In this document: in pieces, positions 47,030 through 56,769 of the stretch
Layout of the letters: the number at the start of each line of letters is the position of its first letter
Numbering within the stretch: the first letter of the stretch is position 1
Source: Brucella anthropi ATCC 49188
GTDB taxonomy: Bacteria; Pseudomonadota; Alphaproteobacteria; Rhizobiales; Rhizobiaceae
DNA: 64,000 nucleotides
Direction: 5' to 3'
NCBI RefSeq assembly: GCF_000017405.1
Contig: NC_009667.1
Span: forward strand, 2,714,001 to 2,778,000
Notes under the pieces: model-generated
Told to the model about the DNA's origin: nothing
The model's input: only the letters and a program-made list of their open reading frames with translations
The model's database searches: none
Program-made: the position numbers and the translations under genes

Positions 47030-49276
47030 CTATCCGTTCACGCGTTTCGCGCCACTGACGCTCGCGCTTTCTTTCAATTGGGAAATGATACGGTTGAGAT
47101 GCTTGAGGTCCCAAACCTCGACATCGATAATCATCTCGGTGAAATCCGGTGCGGTGCGTACCATGGAGAGATTGTGAATATTCGCGTCGTTGGCAGCCAC
47201 GATCTGCGCGATCTCCGCCAGAGAGCCGGGCGAATTGATGGCCGATACGCTGACGCGAGCCGGGAAACGCTCACTCATCTGATCATCGATGTCCCAACGC
47301 ACGTCGATCCAACGTTCCGGCTGATCGTCATAGGCCGTCAGTGCAGGTGATTGGATCGGATAGATCGTTATACCGGCGCCGGGCTGCAGGATACCGACGA
47401 TACGATCTCCTGGCACGGCCCCTTCCGGTGCAAAGCGCACAGGCAGGTCCGAATTGGTGCCGCGAATCGGCAGCGCCTTTTTCCCGGGCTTCGCCACGGC
47501 TTCCGCATCGGTCTTCGCTGCATCCTCACTGCCCTCGGGCACCTTGAAGATCATGCCGGCGGCGTTCTGGATGTTGAACCAGCCCTTTTCGCCAGTCTTC
47601 GCCGGACTATTCTGCGATGTGACGCGTGTGTCCTGATAGTCAGGATAGACCGCCTTGACCACATCGGTTGACGGCAGCTCACCACGTCCGACTGCGGCCA
47701 ACACATCCTCTACATCCTTGCGTGCCAAACGCGGAAGTCCTGGCTTCAGAATATCCTTGCTGAACGGCTTACCGGCACGTTCGAATGCGCGTTCCAGAAT
47801 GCGCATGCCAAGCCCCGAATACTGTTTGCGAACAGCCGAACGGGTCGCTCGGCGAATGGCTGCGCGCGCCTTACCGGTTGCAACAAGCGACTCCCAGGCA
47901 GCAGGGGGAACCTGCGCCTTGGAACGGATGATATCGACCTCATCGCCGTTCTTCAGTTCGGTCATCAACGGCATGATGCGCCCGTTGACCTTCGCACCGA
48001 CGCAGCTGTCACCGATATCGGTGTGAACGGCATAGGCGAAATCGATCGGCGTCGCACCACGCGGCAGAGCAATGAGGCGGCCTTTGGGCGTGAAGCAGAA
48101 GACCTGATCCTGAAAGAGCTCAAGCTTGGTGTGTTCGAGGAACTCTTCCGGATTATCGCCTTCTGAAAGCTGTTCGATTGTCTGGCGCAGCCATGCATAA
48201 GCATTGGTCTCGGTCGACATTTTGTGCGGATTATTGGCGCTGCCACGATCCTTGTAGATCGAGTGGGCTGCGACACCAAACTCCGCAATCTCATCCATTT
48301 CGCGTGTGCGAATCTGTAGCTCGATACGCTGGCGCGACGGACCGATGATGGTGGTGTGGATCGACCGGTAATCGTTCTGTTTAGGCGTGGAAATATAATC
48401 CTTGAACCGGCCCGGAACCATCGACCACGTCGTATGAATGAGACCGAGTGCCCGATAGCAATCCTGCGTGGTGTCGACCATCACGCGGAAACCAAAAATG
48501 TCGGAAAGCTGCTCGAAGGAAAGGCCCTTGGTTTCCATCTTGCGGAAAACCGACCACGCCTTCTTTTGGCGGCTCTTCACACTGGCCTTGATGCCATGCT
48601 TCTCGAAAATCTCGGACAGGTCCTTTTCGATCTTCTGCAGCAGGCCGCGGTTCTTTTCCAGAAGCTCGGCCAGGCGATCCGTCACGGCGCGCCATGCATC
48701 CGGATTAATATAGCGGAAGGCCAGCTCTTCGAGCTCTTCCCGCATATCCTGCATACCCATGCGGCCAGCAAGCGGCGCATAGATATCCATCGTTTCTTCG
48801 GCAATACGCAGGCGCTTGTCTTCCCGCATCACGCCCAGCGTGCGCATATTGTGCAGGCGATCCGCAAGCTTCACCAGAAGCACGCGGACATCTTCTGAAA
48901 TCGCCAGAAGCAGCTTGCGAAGGTTTTCCGCCTGCACTGCTTTTTTTGAAACGAGGTCGAGCTTTTTGAGCTTGGTCAGTCCCTCGACGAGTTTGCCGAT
49001 TTCAGGGCCGAAGAGCTGATCGATTTCCTGACGGGTGGCCGTCGTATCTTCGATCGTGTCGTGCAGGAGCGCGATTGCAATCGTCGCTTCGTCGAGATGC
49101 ATATCGGTGAGGATCGCAGCGACTTCGAGCGGATGGGAGAAATAGGGATCGCCGGAAGCTCGTTTCTGACTGCCATGCTTTTGCATGGCATAGACATATG
49201 CCTTGTTGAGAAGCGCCTCGTTCACGTCAGGCTTGTATCGCTGAACACGCTCCACAAGCTCATATTGGCGCATCAT
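47030..49276 (-). CDS. rsh: Bifunctional (p)ppGpp synthetase/hydrolase
   Basis: Rsh makes and degrades (p)ppGpp, the stringent-response alarmone. The 748-residue product has an intact HD hydrolase ([30 protein letters not shown]), a synthetase domain ([55 protein letters not shown]), a TGS domain ([24 protein letters not shown]) and a C-terminal ACT domain. Both catalytic centres look present, as in the single long Rsh of Rhizobiales. In Brucella it is required for virulence. It is followed by pyrE. Confidence 0.97.
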   Translation of the reverse strand: MMRQYELVERVQRYKPDVNEALLNKAYVYAMQKHGSQKRASGDPYFSHPLEVAAILTDMHLDEATIAIALLHDTIEDTTATRQEIDQLFGPEIGKLVEGLTKLKKLDLVSKKAVQAENLRKLLLAISEDVRVLLVKLADRLHNMRTLGVMREDKRLRIAEETMDIYAPLAGRMGMQDMREELEELAFRYINPDAWRAVTDRLAELLEKNRGLLQKIEKDLSEIFEKHGIKASVKSRQKKAWSVFRKMETKGLSFEQLSDIFGFRVMVDTTQDCYRALGLIHTTWSMVPGRFKDYISTPKQNDYRSIHTTIIGPSRQRIELQIRTREMDEIAEFGVAAHSIYKDRGSANNPHKMSTETNAYAWLRQTIEQLSEGDNPEEFLEHTKLELFQDQVFCFTPKGRLIALPRGATPIDFAYAVHTDIGDSCVGAKVNGRIMPLMTELKNGDEVDIIRSKAQVPPAAWESLVATGKARAAIRRATRSAVRKQYSGLGMRILERAFERAGKPFSKDILKPGLPRLARKDVEDVLAAVGRGELPSTDVVKAVYPDYQDTRVTSQNSPAKTGEKGWFNIQNAAGMIFKVPEGSEDAAKTDAEAVAKPGKKALPIRGTNSDLPVRFAPEGAVPGDRIVGILQPGAGITIYPIQSPALTAYDDQPERWIDVRWDIDDQMSERFPARVSVSAINSPGSLAEIAQIVAANDANIHNLSMVRTAPDFTEMIIDVEVWDLKHLNRIISQLKESASVSGAKRVNG

Positions 49277-49495
49277 CTACGAGAACTCCCTTTCGAAACC
49301 GGTACTTGTACCTGCACACATACCGGGCATTGTGACCCAAAATCGCCGAAAATCGAATAGTTCTCGACGTTTAGGCTTAATTTTCTGCCGACAATATTAA
49401 TTTCCGGCAGAAATCGCTCGTCATCTGGTCATTCTAACCGGCAACAAGCATTCAGAAACTTCTCGACCAGTCAGTGTGTAAACCGTCGGCGCATA

Positions 49496-49531
49496 AAAAC
49501 ATGCGCCGCGACTGGAAAGTCGCGACGCATG
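49496..49531 (-). terminator. Terminator after rpoZ
   Basis: Arms of 13 bases (49501-49513 and 49518-49530, one mismatch) around a GGAA loop are followed on the minus strand by TGTTTTTATG. This is a rho-independent terminator for the rpoZ transcript. Confidence 0.85.
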
Positions 49532-49558
49532 CACAAAGAGAAATAATTCGAACGACGA

Positions 49559-49963
49559 TTAGAAGTCGTCGTTCTTCTCTGGTGCGACGAGGCCTTCGAT
49601 ACCGGCGAGCAGCTCTTCTTCCGACATACGGTCGAAAGCAACCATATCTTCCTCGGCAGCGTCTGCAATGCCTTCTGCAACTTCTTCCGAAGACGAAGCA
49701 ATCTGTGCAGGCGCAGCGGCTTCTGGCTCGTCGACTTCCACATGCTTCTGCAGAGAGTGGATGAGATCTTCCTTCAGATCATCGGGCGACAGGGTTTCAT
49801 CAGCGATTTCGCGCAGAGCAACAACAGGATTCTTGTCGTTGTCGCGGTCGATGGTGATCTGTGCACCCTGGGAAATTTGGCGAGCACGGTGACCAGCCAG
49901 CAGAACCAGTTCAAAACGGTTCTCGACCTTATCTACGCAGTCCTCAACAGTGACGCGGGCCAT
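49559..49963 (-). CDS. rpoZ: RNA polymerase omega subunit
   Basis: Omega assists assembly of the RNA polymerase beta' subunit and is a target of ppGpp. The 134-residue product has the conserved [30 protein letters not shown] and ALREIADE; the C-terminus is a long acidic tail, typical of alphaproteobacteria. Next to rsh, as in many bacteria. A strong terminator follows the gene. Confidence 0.97.
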   Translation of the reverse strand: MARVTVEDCVDKVENRFELVLLAGHRARQISQGAQITIDRDNDKNPVVALREIADETLSPDDLKEDLIHSLQKHVEVDEPEAAAPAQIASSSEEVAEGIADAAEEDMVAFDRMSEEELLAGIEGLVAPEKNDDF

Positions 49964-50356
49964 GCGCGGTCCCTTTCATTTCTCGAACTTTATTGGATTT
50001 TTCCCCACATAACGCTTGTGGAGCCAAATTACAAGCAAAAGCGGAATTGCTCGTGCCTCACCTCATGAAATCTGCCAAAAGAACGTCAATTTCATGGATT
50101 CACCCGATAAAACACGGCGGCGCGTCAAAACGGCACAATATTTTGTAAGCCAGAACGGGATTACTGAGACAAGACTCCCTTATAGGTAATTTTGTGCAGG
50201 TAAATAACAACCCATGGTTGCTTGTTTTTCTGTGATATATCCTTAGAAGGCAATAAACGCATTGGTAAAATTTGATACCACCCGCCGTTTAGAAAACAAA
50301 CTGATAAGCGGTCGTCGGTCCACTCCCGTCCGGCCGTAGAGTGGATATATTGCACG
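49964..50356. other. Intergenic region between rpoZ and the NYN gene
   Basis: Nothing that codes for protein is visible in these 393 bases. A hairpin (TCCACTC ... GAGTGGA, 50318-50344) lies just before the NYN gene start. The divergent genes need two promoters here. I could not find a tRNA or a named small RNA. Confidence 0.4.
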
Positions 50357-50932
50357 ATGTTCGATTCTCGTGAAAAAATTGCCCTTTTTATTGATGGCGC
50401 CAATTTATACGCCGCCTCGAAAACTCTGGGGTTCGATATTGATTATCGGAAGCTTTTGAAGGCATTTCAGAAGCGTGGCTATCTGCTTCGTGCATATTAC
50501 TATACGGCATTGGTTGAAGATCAGGAATATTCCTCGATCCGCCCGCTGATCGACTGGCTGGATTATAACGGCTACAAGGTCGTCACTAAGGCTGCCAAGG
50601 AATTCACGGATTCCACCGGGCGTCGCAAGGTGAAGGGTAATATGGACATCGAACTGACAGTCGATGCCATGCAGCTCACCGATACAGTCGACCATTTTGT
50701 GATTTTCTCAGGCGACGGCGATTTCCGCTCACTTGCCGAAGCACTTCAGCGCAAGGGCCGCAAGGTTTCGGTTGTCTCGACCCTCACCACCCAGCCGGCC
50801 ATGATTTCCGATGAACTGCGCCGCCAGGCCGATCATTTCATCGATCTGGTCTCGCTCAAGGCTGAGATTGGCCGCGATCCGTCGGAACGCGCACCGCGCC
50901 GCCAGGATGACGATCTCGACGACAGCTATTGA
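50357..50932 (+). CDS. NYN-domain protein (LabA/DUF88 family)
   Basis: The 191-residue product has the PIN-like NYN fold with acidic residues in ALFIDGANLYAAS, DIELTVDAMQL and FSGDGDFRSLAEAL, which bind metal in NYN RNases. The N-terminal and C-terminal ends are charged. LabA/DUF88 proteins are widespread in Rhizobiales beside rpoZ and smpB; the target RNA is unknown. Confidence 0.93.
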   Translation: MFDSREKIALFIDGANLYAASKTLGFDIDYRKLLKAFQKRGYLLRAYYYTALVEDQEYSSIRPLIDWLDYNGYKVVTKAAKEFTDSTGRRKVKGNMDIELTVDAMQLTDTVDHFVIFSGDGDFRSLAEALQRKGRKVSVVSTLTTQPAMISDELRRQADHFIDLVSLKAEIGRDPSERAPRRQDDDLDDSY

Positions 50933-50962
50933 CGCCGTCGTCGAGCCGGTTCATGCAGGGGC

Positions 50963-51613
50963 ATGATTTCCGAACCATCTCCCAACTGTGATATCTGCCC
51001 CAGGCTGCACGCATTCCTGCAGGAATGGCGCCGCAAGGAGCCTTCGTGGCATAATTCACCGGTTCCACCGTTTCTGCCAGCGCATGATGACGATGTTCGG
51101 CTCCTGATTGTGGGGCTGGCGCCAGGTTTGCGCGGCGCCAATAGAACCGGACGCCCCTTCACCGGCGACTATGCCGGTGATCTGCTCTACAGCACACTGT
51201 GTGAATTCGGTTTTGCCACTGGCAAGTTCGAGGCTCGTCCTGACGACAGTTTGCGCCTGCTGGATGCCAGCATCGTCAATGCGGTGCGCTGCGTGCCGCC
51301 GGAAAACAAGCCCATCGGCGCCGAGATCAACAATTGCCGACAATTCCTGTTGCCGATGCTGACCCGATTTCGGAATCTGCAGGCAATCGTCACACTGGGA
51401 ACGATTGCGCATCAATCGACGGTTCGTGCACTTGGTGCGCCGGTTGCGCGACATCCCTTCGGTCACGACCGGGCAAGCGACATTGGCAGCCTGCGCATTT
51501 TTTCCAGCTATCACTGCTCGCGCTATAACACCAATACCGGGCGGTTGACGGATACCATGTTCCGAACCGTATTCCGGAATGTACGCGACTATCTGAATCA
51601 AAAGAGCGCCTGA
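50963..51613 (+). CDS. Uracil-DNA glycosylase, family 5 (UDGb)
   Basis: The 216-residue product fits family 5 uracil-DNA glycosylase, an iron-sulfur base-excision enzyme. Visible are the N-terminal Cys pair CDICPRL, motif A GLAPGLRGANRTGRPFTGDYAG, two further Cys (VRCVPP, NNCRQF) for the 4Fe-4S cluster and motif C in SSYHCSRYNTNTGRL. Family 4 would differ in motif A. Repair of deaminated bases is inferred. The stop lies within a hairpin that may terminate the transcript. Confidence 0.92.
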   Translation: MISEPSPNCDICPRLHAFLQEWRRKEPSWHNSPVPPFLPAHDDDVRLLIVGLAPGLRGANRTGRPFTGDYAGDLLYSTLCEFGFATGKFEARPDDSLRLLDASIVNAVRCVPPENKPIGAEINNCRQFLLPMLTRFRNLQAIVTLGTIAHQSTVRALGAPVARHPFGHDRASDIGSLRIFSSYHCSRYNTNTGRLTDTMFRTVFRNVRDYLNQKSA

Positions 51614-51620
51614 GGCGCTC
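51604..51620 (+). terminator. Hairpin across the UDG stop codon
   Basis: The arms GAGCGCC and GGCGCTC surround the TGA stop codon as a three-base loop and are followed by TCATACTTT. It sits between two convergent genes. Confidence 0.55.
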
Positions 51621-51637
51621 TCATACTTTGCTGATCT

Positions 51638-52114
51638 TTATCCCTTATCCCGCATCAAGCGAGCCTTTTCACGATTCCAGTCGCGCTTCTTTTCCGTCTC
51701 GCGCTTGTCGTGAGTCTTCTTGCCTCGCGCCAGCGCCAGTTCCAGCTTCGCGCGACCCCGATCATTGAAGTAAAGCTTCAATGGCACCACGGTCATCCCG
51801 TCGCGTGATACCGAGTTGAACAGGCGGGACATTTCGCGTTTGCTGATGAGCAGTTTGCGCAAGCGCCGCGGCTCATGGTTGAAACGATTGCCCTGCGTAT
51901 ATTCCGGAATATAGGAATTGATAAGCCAGAACTCGCCATTCTCAAAGCTCGCATAGCTCTCCGCTATGTTGGACTGATTGGCGCGCAGCGACTTGACCTC
52001 GGTGCCGGTCAGGACGAGACCGGCTTCGAGCGTATCTAGAATTTCAAAATTGAAGCGCGCCTTGCGGTTTTCCGCGATGATTTTGCGCACAGGAGAATTC
52101 TTGGGCTTGTTCAT
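51638..52114 (-). CDS. smpB: SsrA-binding protein SmpB
   Basis: SmpB binds tmRNA and is essential for trans-translation rescue of stalled ribosomes. The 158-residue product has the fold-typical [43 protein letters not shown] and a basic C-terminal tail ([20 protein letters not shown]) that inserts in the mRNA channel. The tmRNA gene is not in this window. It is downstream of dapA on the same strand, 91 bases apart. Confidence 0.98.
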   Translation of the reverse strand: MNKPKNSPVRKIIAENRKARFNFEILDTLEAGLVLTGTEVKSLRANQSNIAESYASFENGEFWLINSYIPEYTQGNRFNHEPRRLRKLLISKREMSRLFNSVSRDGMTVVPLKLYFNDRGRAKLELALARGKKTHDKRETEKKRDWNREKARLMRDKG

Positions 52115-52150
52115 GATGGCACCATATAATGTGCAATGCCTGAAATGAAA

Positions 52151-52174
52151 ACGCTCCCGAAGCTACGGGAGCGT
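52151..52174 (-). terminator. Terminator after dapA
   Basis: The arms ACGCTCCCG and CGGGAGCGT (9 bases, perfect) are followed on the minus strand by TTTTCATTTC. It probably stops dapA transcripts before smpB. Confidence 0.8.
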
Positions 52175-52205
52175 AAAAATCAGCGAAAGCGGTAAACTTG
52201 ACGGG

Positions 52206-53087
52206 TCAGTTGACCAGACCCGCATGCTTCATGGCCTGATCGATCTTCTCTGCCGTCGCGGCTTCCACAGTCACCATCGGCGAGCGCAAGGCATTTTCCA
52301 CGCGGCCGAGGCGCGACAGCGCATATTTCGGGCCTGACGGGTTTGGCTCGATGAAGAGTGCCTTGTGCAGCGGCATGAGGCGATCCTGCAATTCGAGTGC
52401 CTTGGAGAAATCGCCGGCCTGACATGCATCCTGGAATTCGGCGCAAAGACGCGGCGCAATGTTGGACGTCACCGAAATGCACCCTACCCCGCCATGGGCG
52501 TTGAAACCAAGAGCCGTTGCGTCTTCACCGGAAAGCTGGATGAAATCCTTGCCGCAGGTTGCGCGTTGTTCGGATACGCGCTCGATCTTGCCAGTCGCAT
52601 CCTTGACGCCCACGATGTTCTTGTGATCGCGAACGAGTGCGCCCATCGTTTCCGGTGTCATGTCGACGATCGAACGACCGGGAATATTGTAGATGATGAG
52701 CGGGATCGAAATGGAGCGGGCCACACGCGAAAAATGTTCGTAAAGACCACGCTGGTTCGGCTTGTTGTAGTAAGGCGTGACGACGAGAACGGCATCAGCG
52801 CCAGCCTTTTCGGCATGTTGCGCCAGTTCGATCGCTTCCACAGTATTGTTGGAACCTGCACCGGCGATCACGGGAACGCGACCAGCTGCAACCTCAATGC
52901 AAACCTCAATGACGCGCTTGTGCTCGTCATGCGACAGGGTCGGTGTTTCACCAGTCGTGCCGACTGGGACGAGCCCTTTGGTGCCTTCTTCGATCTGCCA
53001 GTTTACAAATGCGCGAAAGGCTTTCTCGTCGAACGCTCCTTCGGAATCGAATGGCGTGACAAGCGCGGTAATTGAGCCCTTCAGCAT
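52206..53087 (-). CDS. dapA: 4-hydroxy-tetrahydrodipicolinate synthase
   Basis: DapA condenses pyruvate with aspartate semialdehyde, the first committed step to lysine and diaminopimelate. The 293-residue product has the Schiff-base Lys162 in VKDATG, Tyr133 in IIYNIPGR, and [10 protein letters not shown]. The ATG at 53087 is chosen over upstream in-frame codons because it begins the conserved [13 protein letters not shown]. It is divergent from the lytic transglycosylase. Confidence 0.98.
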   Translation of the reverse strand: MLKGSITALVTPFDSEGAFDEKAFRAFVNWQIEEGTKGLVPVGTTGETPTLSHDEHKRVIEVCIEVAAGRVPVIAGAGSNNTVEAIELAQHAEKAGADAVLVVTPYYNKPNQRGLYEHFSRVARSISIPLIIYNIPGRSIVDMTPETMGALVRDHKNIVGVKDATGKIERVSEQRATCGKDFIQLSGEDATALGFNAHGGVGCISVTSNIAPRLCAEFQDACQAGDFSKALELQDRLMPLHKALFIEPNPSGPKYALSRLGRVENALRSPMVTVEAATAEKIDQAMKHAGLVN

Positions 53088-53486
53088 TAGTGAACTCCTG
53101 AAAAAAGAAAGACTGGACCTCATTCCACCGATCAGCTTGGGATCACTCTGGGGCTTCTGACCGGGTTGAGGCGTTGCACAATAGTCTTGCCACACGAGTG
53201 GAGCAAGCGGGGTACACAGGCAAAACAAGGGCAATACGGCAGTTTTGCGACAAAATTTAAAGCGATCCCCAAGCTCCACCGGCTATTCGCTCGATTGCCT
53301 TTAGAAACATCGGCGGCCCGAAACAACCAAGATGCGGCAACACCGAAGCGATAACGCTTTATTAAGGATAGATTCATTCCTTGAGCCTATCCTCATCATT
53401 GAAATAGCCAGTCAAAAACCGGGCTAAGAAAAGCCGGATTTCAACAACATATTGCACATCAACCAAGTCTTTGTTCTAGTTAGCCA
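53088..53486. other. Divergent region between dapA and the transglycosylase
   Basis: No gene is seen in these 399 bases. It must contain promoters for both genes, but I found no clear hexamers, operator or riboswitch. Confidence 0.45.
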
Positions 53487-55625
53487 ATGTCAAAACAAGT
53501 CGCAGCGATATCCCTGAAAAGAAAAGCTCTCCTCGCGAGTTGCTTTGTTGCGGTTGCTCTGCAGCCGGTGATTTCGCTCGCCCAATCCTCGCTGCCGTCC
53601 GGCGTTCCCACCCCGCTTGCGCGTCCCTTTGCACCGACGACGACACACCAGTCGCCGATGAATCTGGTGACACCGAAACCGCGTCCGGCCACGCCTGATC
53701 CGGTCGTGACGTCAGCAGTCAGCCGTATGGAAAACCCGGCAGCGATTGGTGGAACGCTGAAAAGCGGGCTTGATGCCCTTTCCTCCCGTGACACGGCAAG
53801 TGCTATCGCATTCCGCAACGGGATGCCTCGTGGTTCGCTTGACCGCCAGATTCTGACGTGGGCTATCGCGACGTCCGGTCTTGATGGTGTGCCGAGCGCT
53901 GAAATTGCAGCGGCGGCAACAGATTTGCGCGGCTGGCCGGGGACATCGGTTCTGCGCCGTAACTCTGAACGGGCCTTGTTCAAGGAAAATCCAGCTCCTG
54001 CGACCGTAATCGCAACATTCGGCAATACGCGCCCGCAGACTACAGAAGGCATGATTCTTCTTGCCCGCTCCTATGTCAGCACTGGAAATGCGGGCAAAGC
54101 GCGCGAACTGCTTTCACCATGGTGGGCTACACAGCGCTTATCAGCCGATGACGAGCAAAAGATCCTGAAAGAGTTCTCTGACGTTCTGACGCGCGAAGAT
54201 CATCAGCGCCGTATTCTGCGTTCTCTTTATAATGACCGTATGCAGTCCGCAAAACTGCTTGCAGGTCCGGCACAGGCCCAATCGCTTTACAACGCTTTTG
54301 CGGCAGTAGCACAGAAGTCTCCGAATGCCGCCAAGGCGATAGCGGACGTCGACCGCACGTGGCAGGGAAACGCCGCCTATCAGTTCCTGAAGATTCGCTA
54401 TCTGCGTCGCGCCGAACGCTATAACGAGGCGACAGACCTCATGCTCAAGGCACCACGTCAGGCGTCGGCGCTTGTCGATCCGGATGCCTGGTGGGTCGAA
54501 CGCCGCATCCTGTCACGGGAACTGCTCGACCTTGGCAAACCGCAGCTCGCCTACAAGCTGGTTTCGGCCCACGCCGCCGAATCGCCCACAATGGCCGCAG
54601 AAGCGGAATTCCATGCCGGATGGTATGCACTGCGCGCCCTGAACCAGCCGAAGACGGCTGCGCCACATTTTGCCAAGATCGCAGAAATCTCCTCGCGTCC
54701 GATTTCGGCGTCTCGTGCTTTCTATTGGCTCGGACGGTCGGCCGAAGCAGGTAGCGGTGGCGATGCGCGCGACTATTATCGCCGCTCCGCCCATTTCGGC
54801 ACAACATTTTACGGACAGCTTTCGGCAGCCAAACTGAGCGAAAAAGCACCTGAGCTTATCTATCCAAGACCAACGGAAGCGGATCGCGCGCGGTTTGCGG
54901 GCCGTCCCGCCGTGCAGGCAATCAAGCGGCTGGAACAGGTCGGCTATAGCAGTCGCGCAACGACGCTCTACAATCAGCTTTCGCAGGAACTCGACAGTGT
55001 CGGCGAACTGGCTCTGCTGGCGGTCATGGCCGAGCGCGACGAGAACCACTATCTGGCGCTGCGCGTCGGCAAAAATGCTGCATTGCGAGGTCTTGATGTT
55101 GGTGCTCTCTCGCATCCGCTTGGCGCAATTCCCGCCAATGCCAATATAAGCGGATCAGGTAAGGCTCTAGCCTATGCTATTGCCCGGCAGGAAAGTGAAT
55201 TCAACGTCGGCGCGGTTTCAAAAGCTGGCGCACGCGGTCTGCTGCAACTTATGCCAGCAACGGCCAAAAGCGTGGCGACCCGCAACGGCATGAGCTTCTC
55301 CGCGCCACGCCTCACGACGGATGCAGGGTATAATGCGACGCTTGGCGCCCATTTCCTCGGCGAGCAGCTTGACCGTTTCAATGGGTCTTACGTTCTTACC
55401 TTCGCCGGTTACAATGCAGGCCCTCGCCGCGCATCCGAATGGGTCGAGAAATATGGCGATCCACGTGGCAAGCCTATCGATCAGGTCGTCGACTGGATCG
55501 AACGTATCCCCTACTCCGAGACACGCAACTATGTTCAGCGCGTGATGGAAAACTACGAAGTCTATAAGGCCCGCCTGACCGGAAGTGCGGATATACAGAC
55601 CGATCTGATTTACGGTCGCCGCTAG
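53487..55625 (+). CDS. slt: Soluble lytic murein transglycosylase
   Basis: The 712-residue product starts with a signal peptide (LLASCFVAVALQPVISLA) and has a long alpha-superhelical U/L-domain (about 80-540, with PRQASALVDPDAWWVERR and YKLVSAHAAESPTMAAEAEFHAGWYALR). A C-terminal goose-lysozyme-like domain has catalytic Glu in AIARQESEFN, then GARGLLQLMPATA and NAGPRRASEWV. It cleaves peptidoglycan glycan strands, forming 1,6-anhydro ends. Its TAG stop lies at the start of an intergenic repeat. Confidence 0.96.
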   Translation: MSKQVAAISLKRKALLASCFVAVALQPVISLAQSSLPSGVPTPLARPFAPTTTHQSPMNLVTPKPRPATPDPVVTSAVSRMENPAAIGGTLKSGLDALSSRDTASAIAFRNGMPRGSLDRQILTWAIATSGLDGVPSAEIAAAATDLRGWPGTSVLRRNSERALFKENPAPATVIATFGNTRPQTTEGMILLARSYVSTGNAGKARELLSPWWATQRLSADDEQKILKEFSDVLTREDHQRRILRSLYNDRMQSAKLLAGPAQAQSLYNAFAAVAQKSPNAAKAIADVDRTWQGNAAYQFLKIRYLRRAERYNEATDLMLKAPRQASALVDPDAWWVERRILSRELLDLGKPQLAYKLVSAHAAESPTMAAEAEFHAGWYALRALNQPKTAAPHFAKIAEISSRPISASRAFYWLGRSAEAGSGGDARDYYRRSAHFGTTFYGQLSAAKLSEKAPELIYPRPTEADRARFAGRPAVQAIKRLEQVGYSSRATTLYNQLSQELDSVGELALLAVMAERDENHYLALRVGKNAALRGLDVGALSHPLGAIPANANISGSGKALAYAIARQESEFNVGAVSKAGARGLLQLMPATAKSVATRNGMSFSAPRLTTDAGYNATLGAHFLGEQLDRFNGSYVLTFAGYNAGPRRASEWVEKYGDPRGKPIDQVVDWIERIPYSETRNYVQRVMENYEVYKARLTGSADIQTDLIYGRR

Positions 55626-55728
55626 AGCGGTTCCGGTTAAAACGAAGTCGCTAGAACCGCTCTATCTCTTTGTTTTCACGCATGTCTTTATCCCAAAACC
55701 GGTTCCCACTTTTGGGAGACATGCTCTA
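55624..55728. repeat. Dispersed intergenic repeat after slt
   Basis: Perfect arms AGAGCGGTTC (55624-55633) and GAACCGCTCT (55654-55663) form a hairpin, and a second palindrome-like part CCCAAAACCGG...CTTTTGGG follows, ending in AGACATGCTCTA. This is a Brucella/Ochrobactrum-style repeat; part of it recurs at 43878-43916. Confidence 0.75.
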
Positions 55729-55773
55729 AAACATCTCGCGCCTATATTGAGATGGTAGAAATGCTCTGAAATG

Positions 55774-55800
55774 AAAAAGCAGGCTATTCGCCTGCTTTTT
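55774..55800. terminator. Bidirectional terminator
   Basis: Arms AAAAAGCAGGC (55774-55784) and GCCTGCTTTTT (55790-55800) with a 5-base loop form a rho-independent terminator on both strands. It lies between slt and the convergent HhH gene, whose stop codon it includes. Confidence 0.92.
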
Positions 55801-56443
55801 TTGTCCGTCGCGATTTTGGTTTAGCGGCTGTTTTGCCGGGCTTTTCCGATTTCCTTGCGCTGGCTTTATTTGCTGCATTCGCCAGTTTCGTGGCTTGTGC
55901 GATCCAATCCTCGCGCTCCACGCGGCGTGGAAAACCTATACTCCGTTCGATCCAGCGTGATTCGTCATCGTTCCAGCTGGCAATCTGGTCGTAGTGAAAC
56001 ACGCCGATCCCGTTGAGCAGCCCCTGAACTGCCCCACCAATACCCTTAACGACTGTCAGATCATCAGGCTTTCCAAGGCGTGCAGCATCCAGAAGCTCTG
56101 GACGCCCCGGATCCTGATCCGGTTCCGTATTCACATCCGGCTTTTCCGTTTGCGAAGGCCAATTTCCGACGACTTCTGCGTCCGGCACGGCTTTCATTTG
56201 AGGCTTCTCTGGTTCGCTCGGCTGGGGCGAAGCCTTGGGTTCTGCAACCTTCTCCGGTATTTTGGTCTGCGTCACCGCTTCCGGCTTTTGATCGACAGGC
56301 AATGTAGCATGCGCCGCTGCAATGATCGTGCGCTCACGGTCTGGTATCGACGCACCTCTGCGCCGCACGAACCGGCCCAAAAGACAGCCTATAACGAAAG
56401 CGATGGCGACAAGAACAGCCAGTTGAACAATCAGCAACGGCAT
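55784..56443 (-). CDS. Membrane-anchored helix-hairpin-helix protein
   Basis: The 219-residue product has an N-terminal membrane segment (VQLAVLVAIAFVIGCLLG), a long Pro/Glu/Lys-rich linker and a helix-hairpin-helix-like C-terminal part (PDDLTVVKGIGGAVQGLLNGIGVFHYDQIASW), ending in a Lys/Arg-rich tail. In Rhizobiales such proteins are often mislabelled NADH-ubiquinone dehydrogenase-related; the KGIG segment is the known part. The function is unknown. It probably forms a cluster with the small membrane protein and the BON protein upstream. Confidence 0.82.
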   Translation of the reverse strand: MPLLIVQLAVLVAIAFVIGCLLGRFVRRRGASIPDRERTIIAAAHATLPVDQKPEAVTQTKIPEKVAEPKASPQPSEPEKPQMKAVPDAEVVGNWPSQTEKPDVNTEPDQDPGRPELLDAARLGKPDDLTVVKGIGGAVQGLLNGIGVFHYDQIASWNDDESRWIERSIGFPRRVEREDWIAQATKLANAANKASARKSEKPGKTAAKPKSRRTKKAGE

Positions 56444-56522
56444 ATGGTTTCCTCGTACTCCAAATTACTCAAATCCGACGAACATATTCGCCGTCAATTT
56501 TCCCCGCCCCAATTTGCCGCCA

Positions 56523-56669
56523 CTACTTCGGACCGGTCAACCAGCCCACGCCCGCACCGATAAGAACCGCCGCAACGAGAACCGGCCAAAACGATACGGC
56601 TAGATAAAGCATTGTCAGGCCCGCCTTCTGTTCCGGAAACGGAAGATATGATCCGCTATGCCTATTCAT
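56523..56669 (-). CDS. Small membrane protein (48 residues)
   Basis: An ORF of 48 residues on the minus strand begins MNRHSGSYLPFPEQKAGLT and then has one hydrophobic helix, MLYLAVSFWPVLVAAVLIGA, ending in GVGWLTGPK. An internal ATG would leave just the 29-residue helix part. It lies between the BON gene and the HhH gene in the same orientation, so it is likely a member of one unit. The reading is short but has strong membrane-protein character. Confidence 0.62.
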   Translation of the reverse strand: MNRHSGSYLPFPEQKAGLTMLYLAVSFWPVLVAAVLIGAGVGWLTGPK

Positions 56670-56769
56670 AAAGAGAAAGGAAAGGCCCGAACAGGCGGAC
56701 TGTCAATTCCGAACAGAAAACTAACGGGGGACGAGGATCCAAATCTGCTCAGCCCTCCCTGCGATTTAA

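Noticed and set aside
51620..52205. tmRNA next to smpB
   Set aside because: The flanks are only 24 and 91 bases and lack a tRNA-like end; no ssrA sequence was seen.
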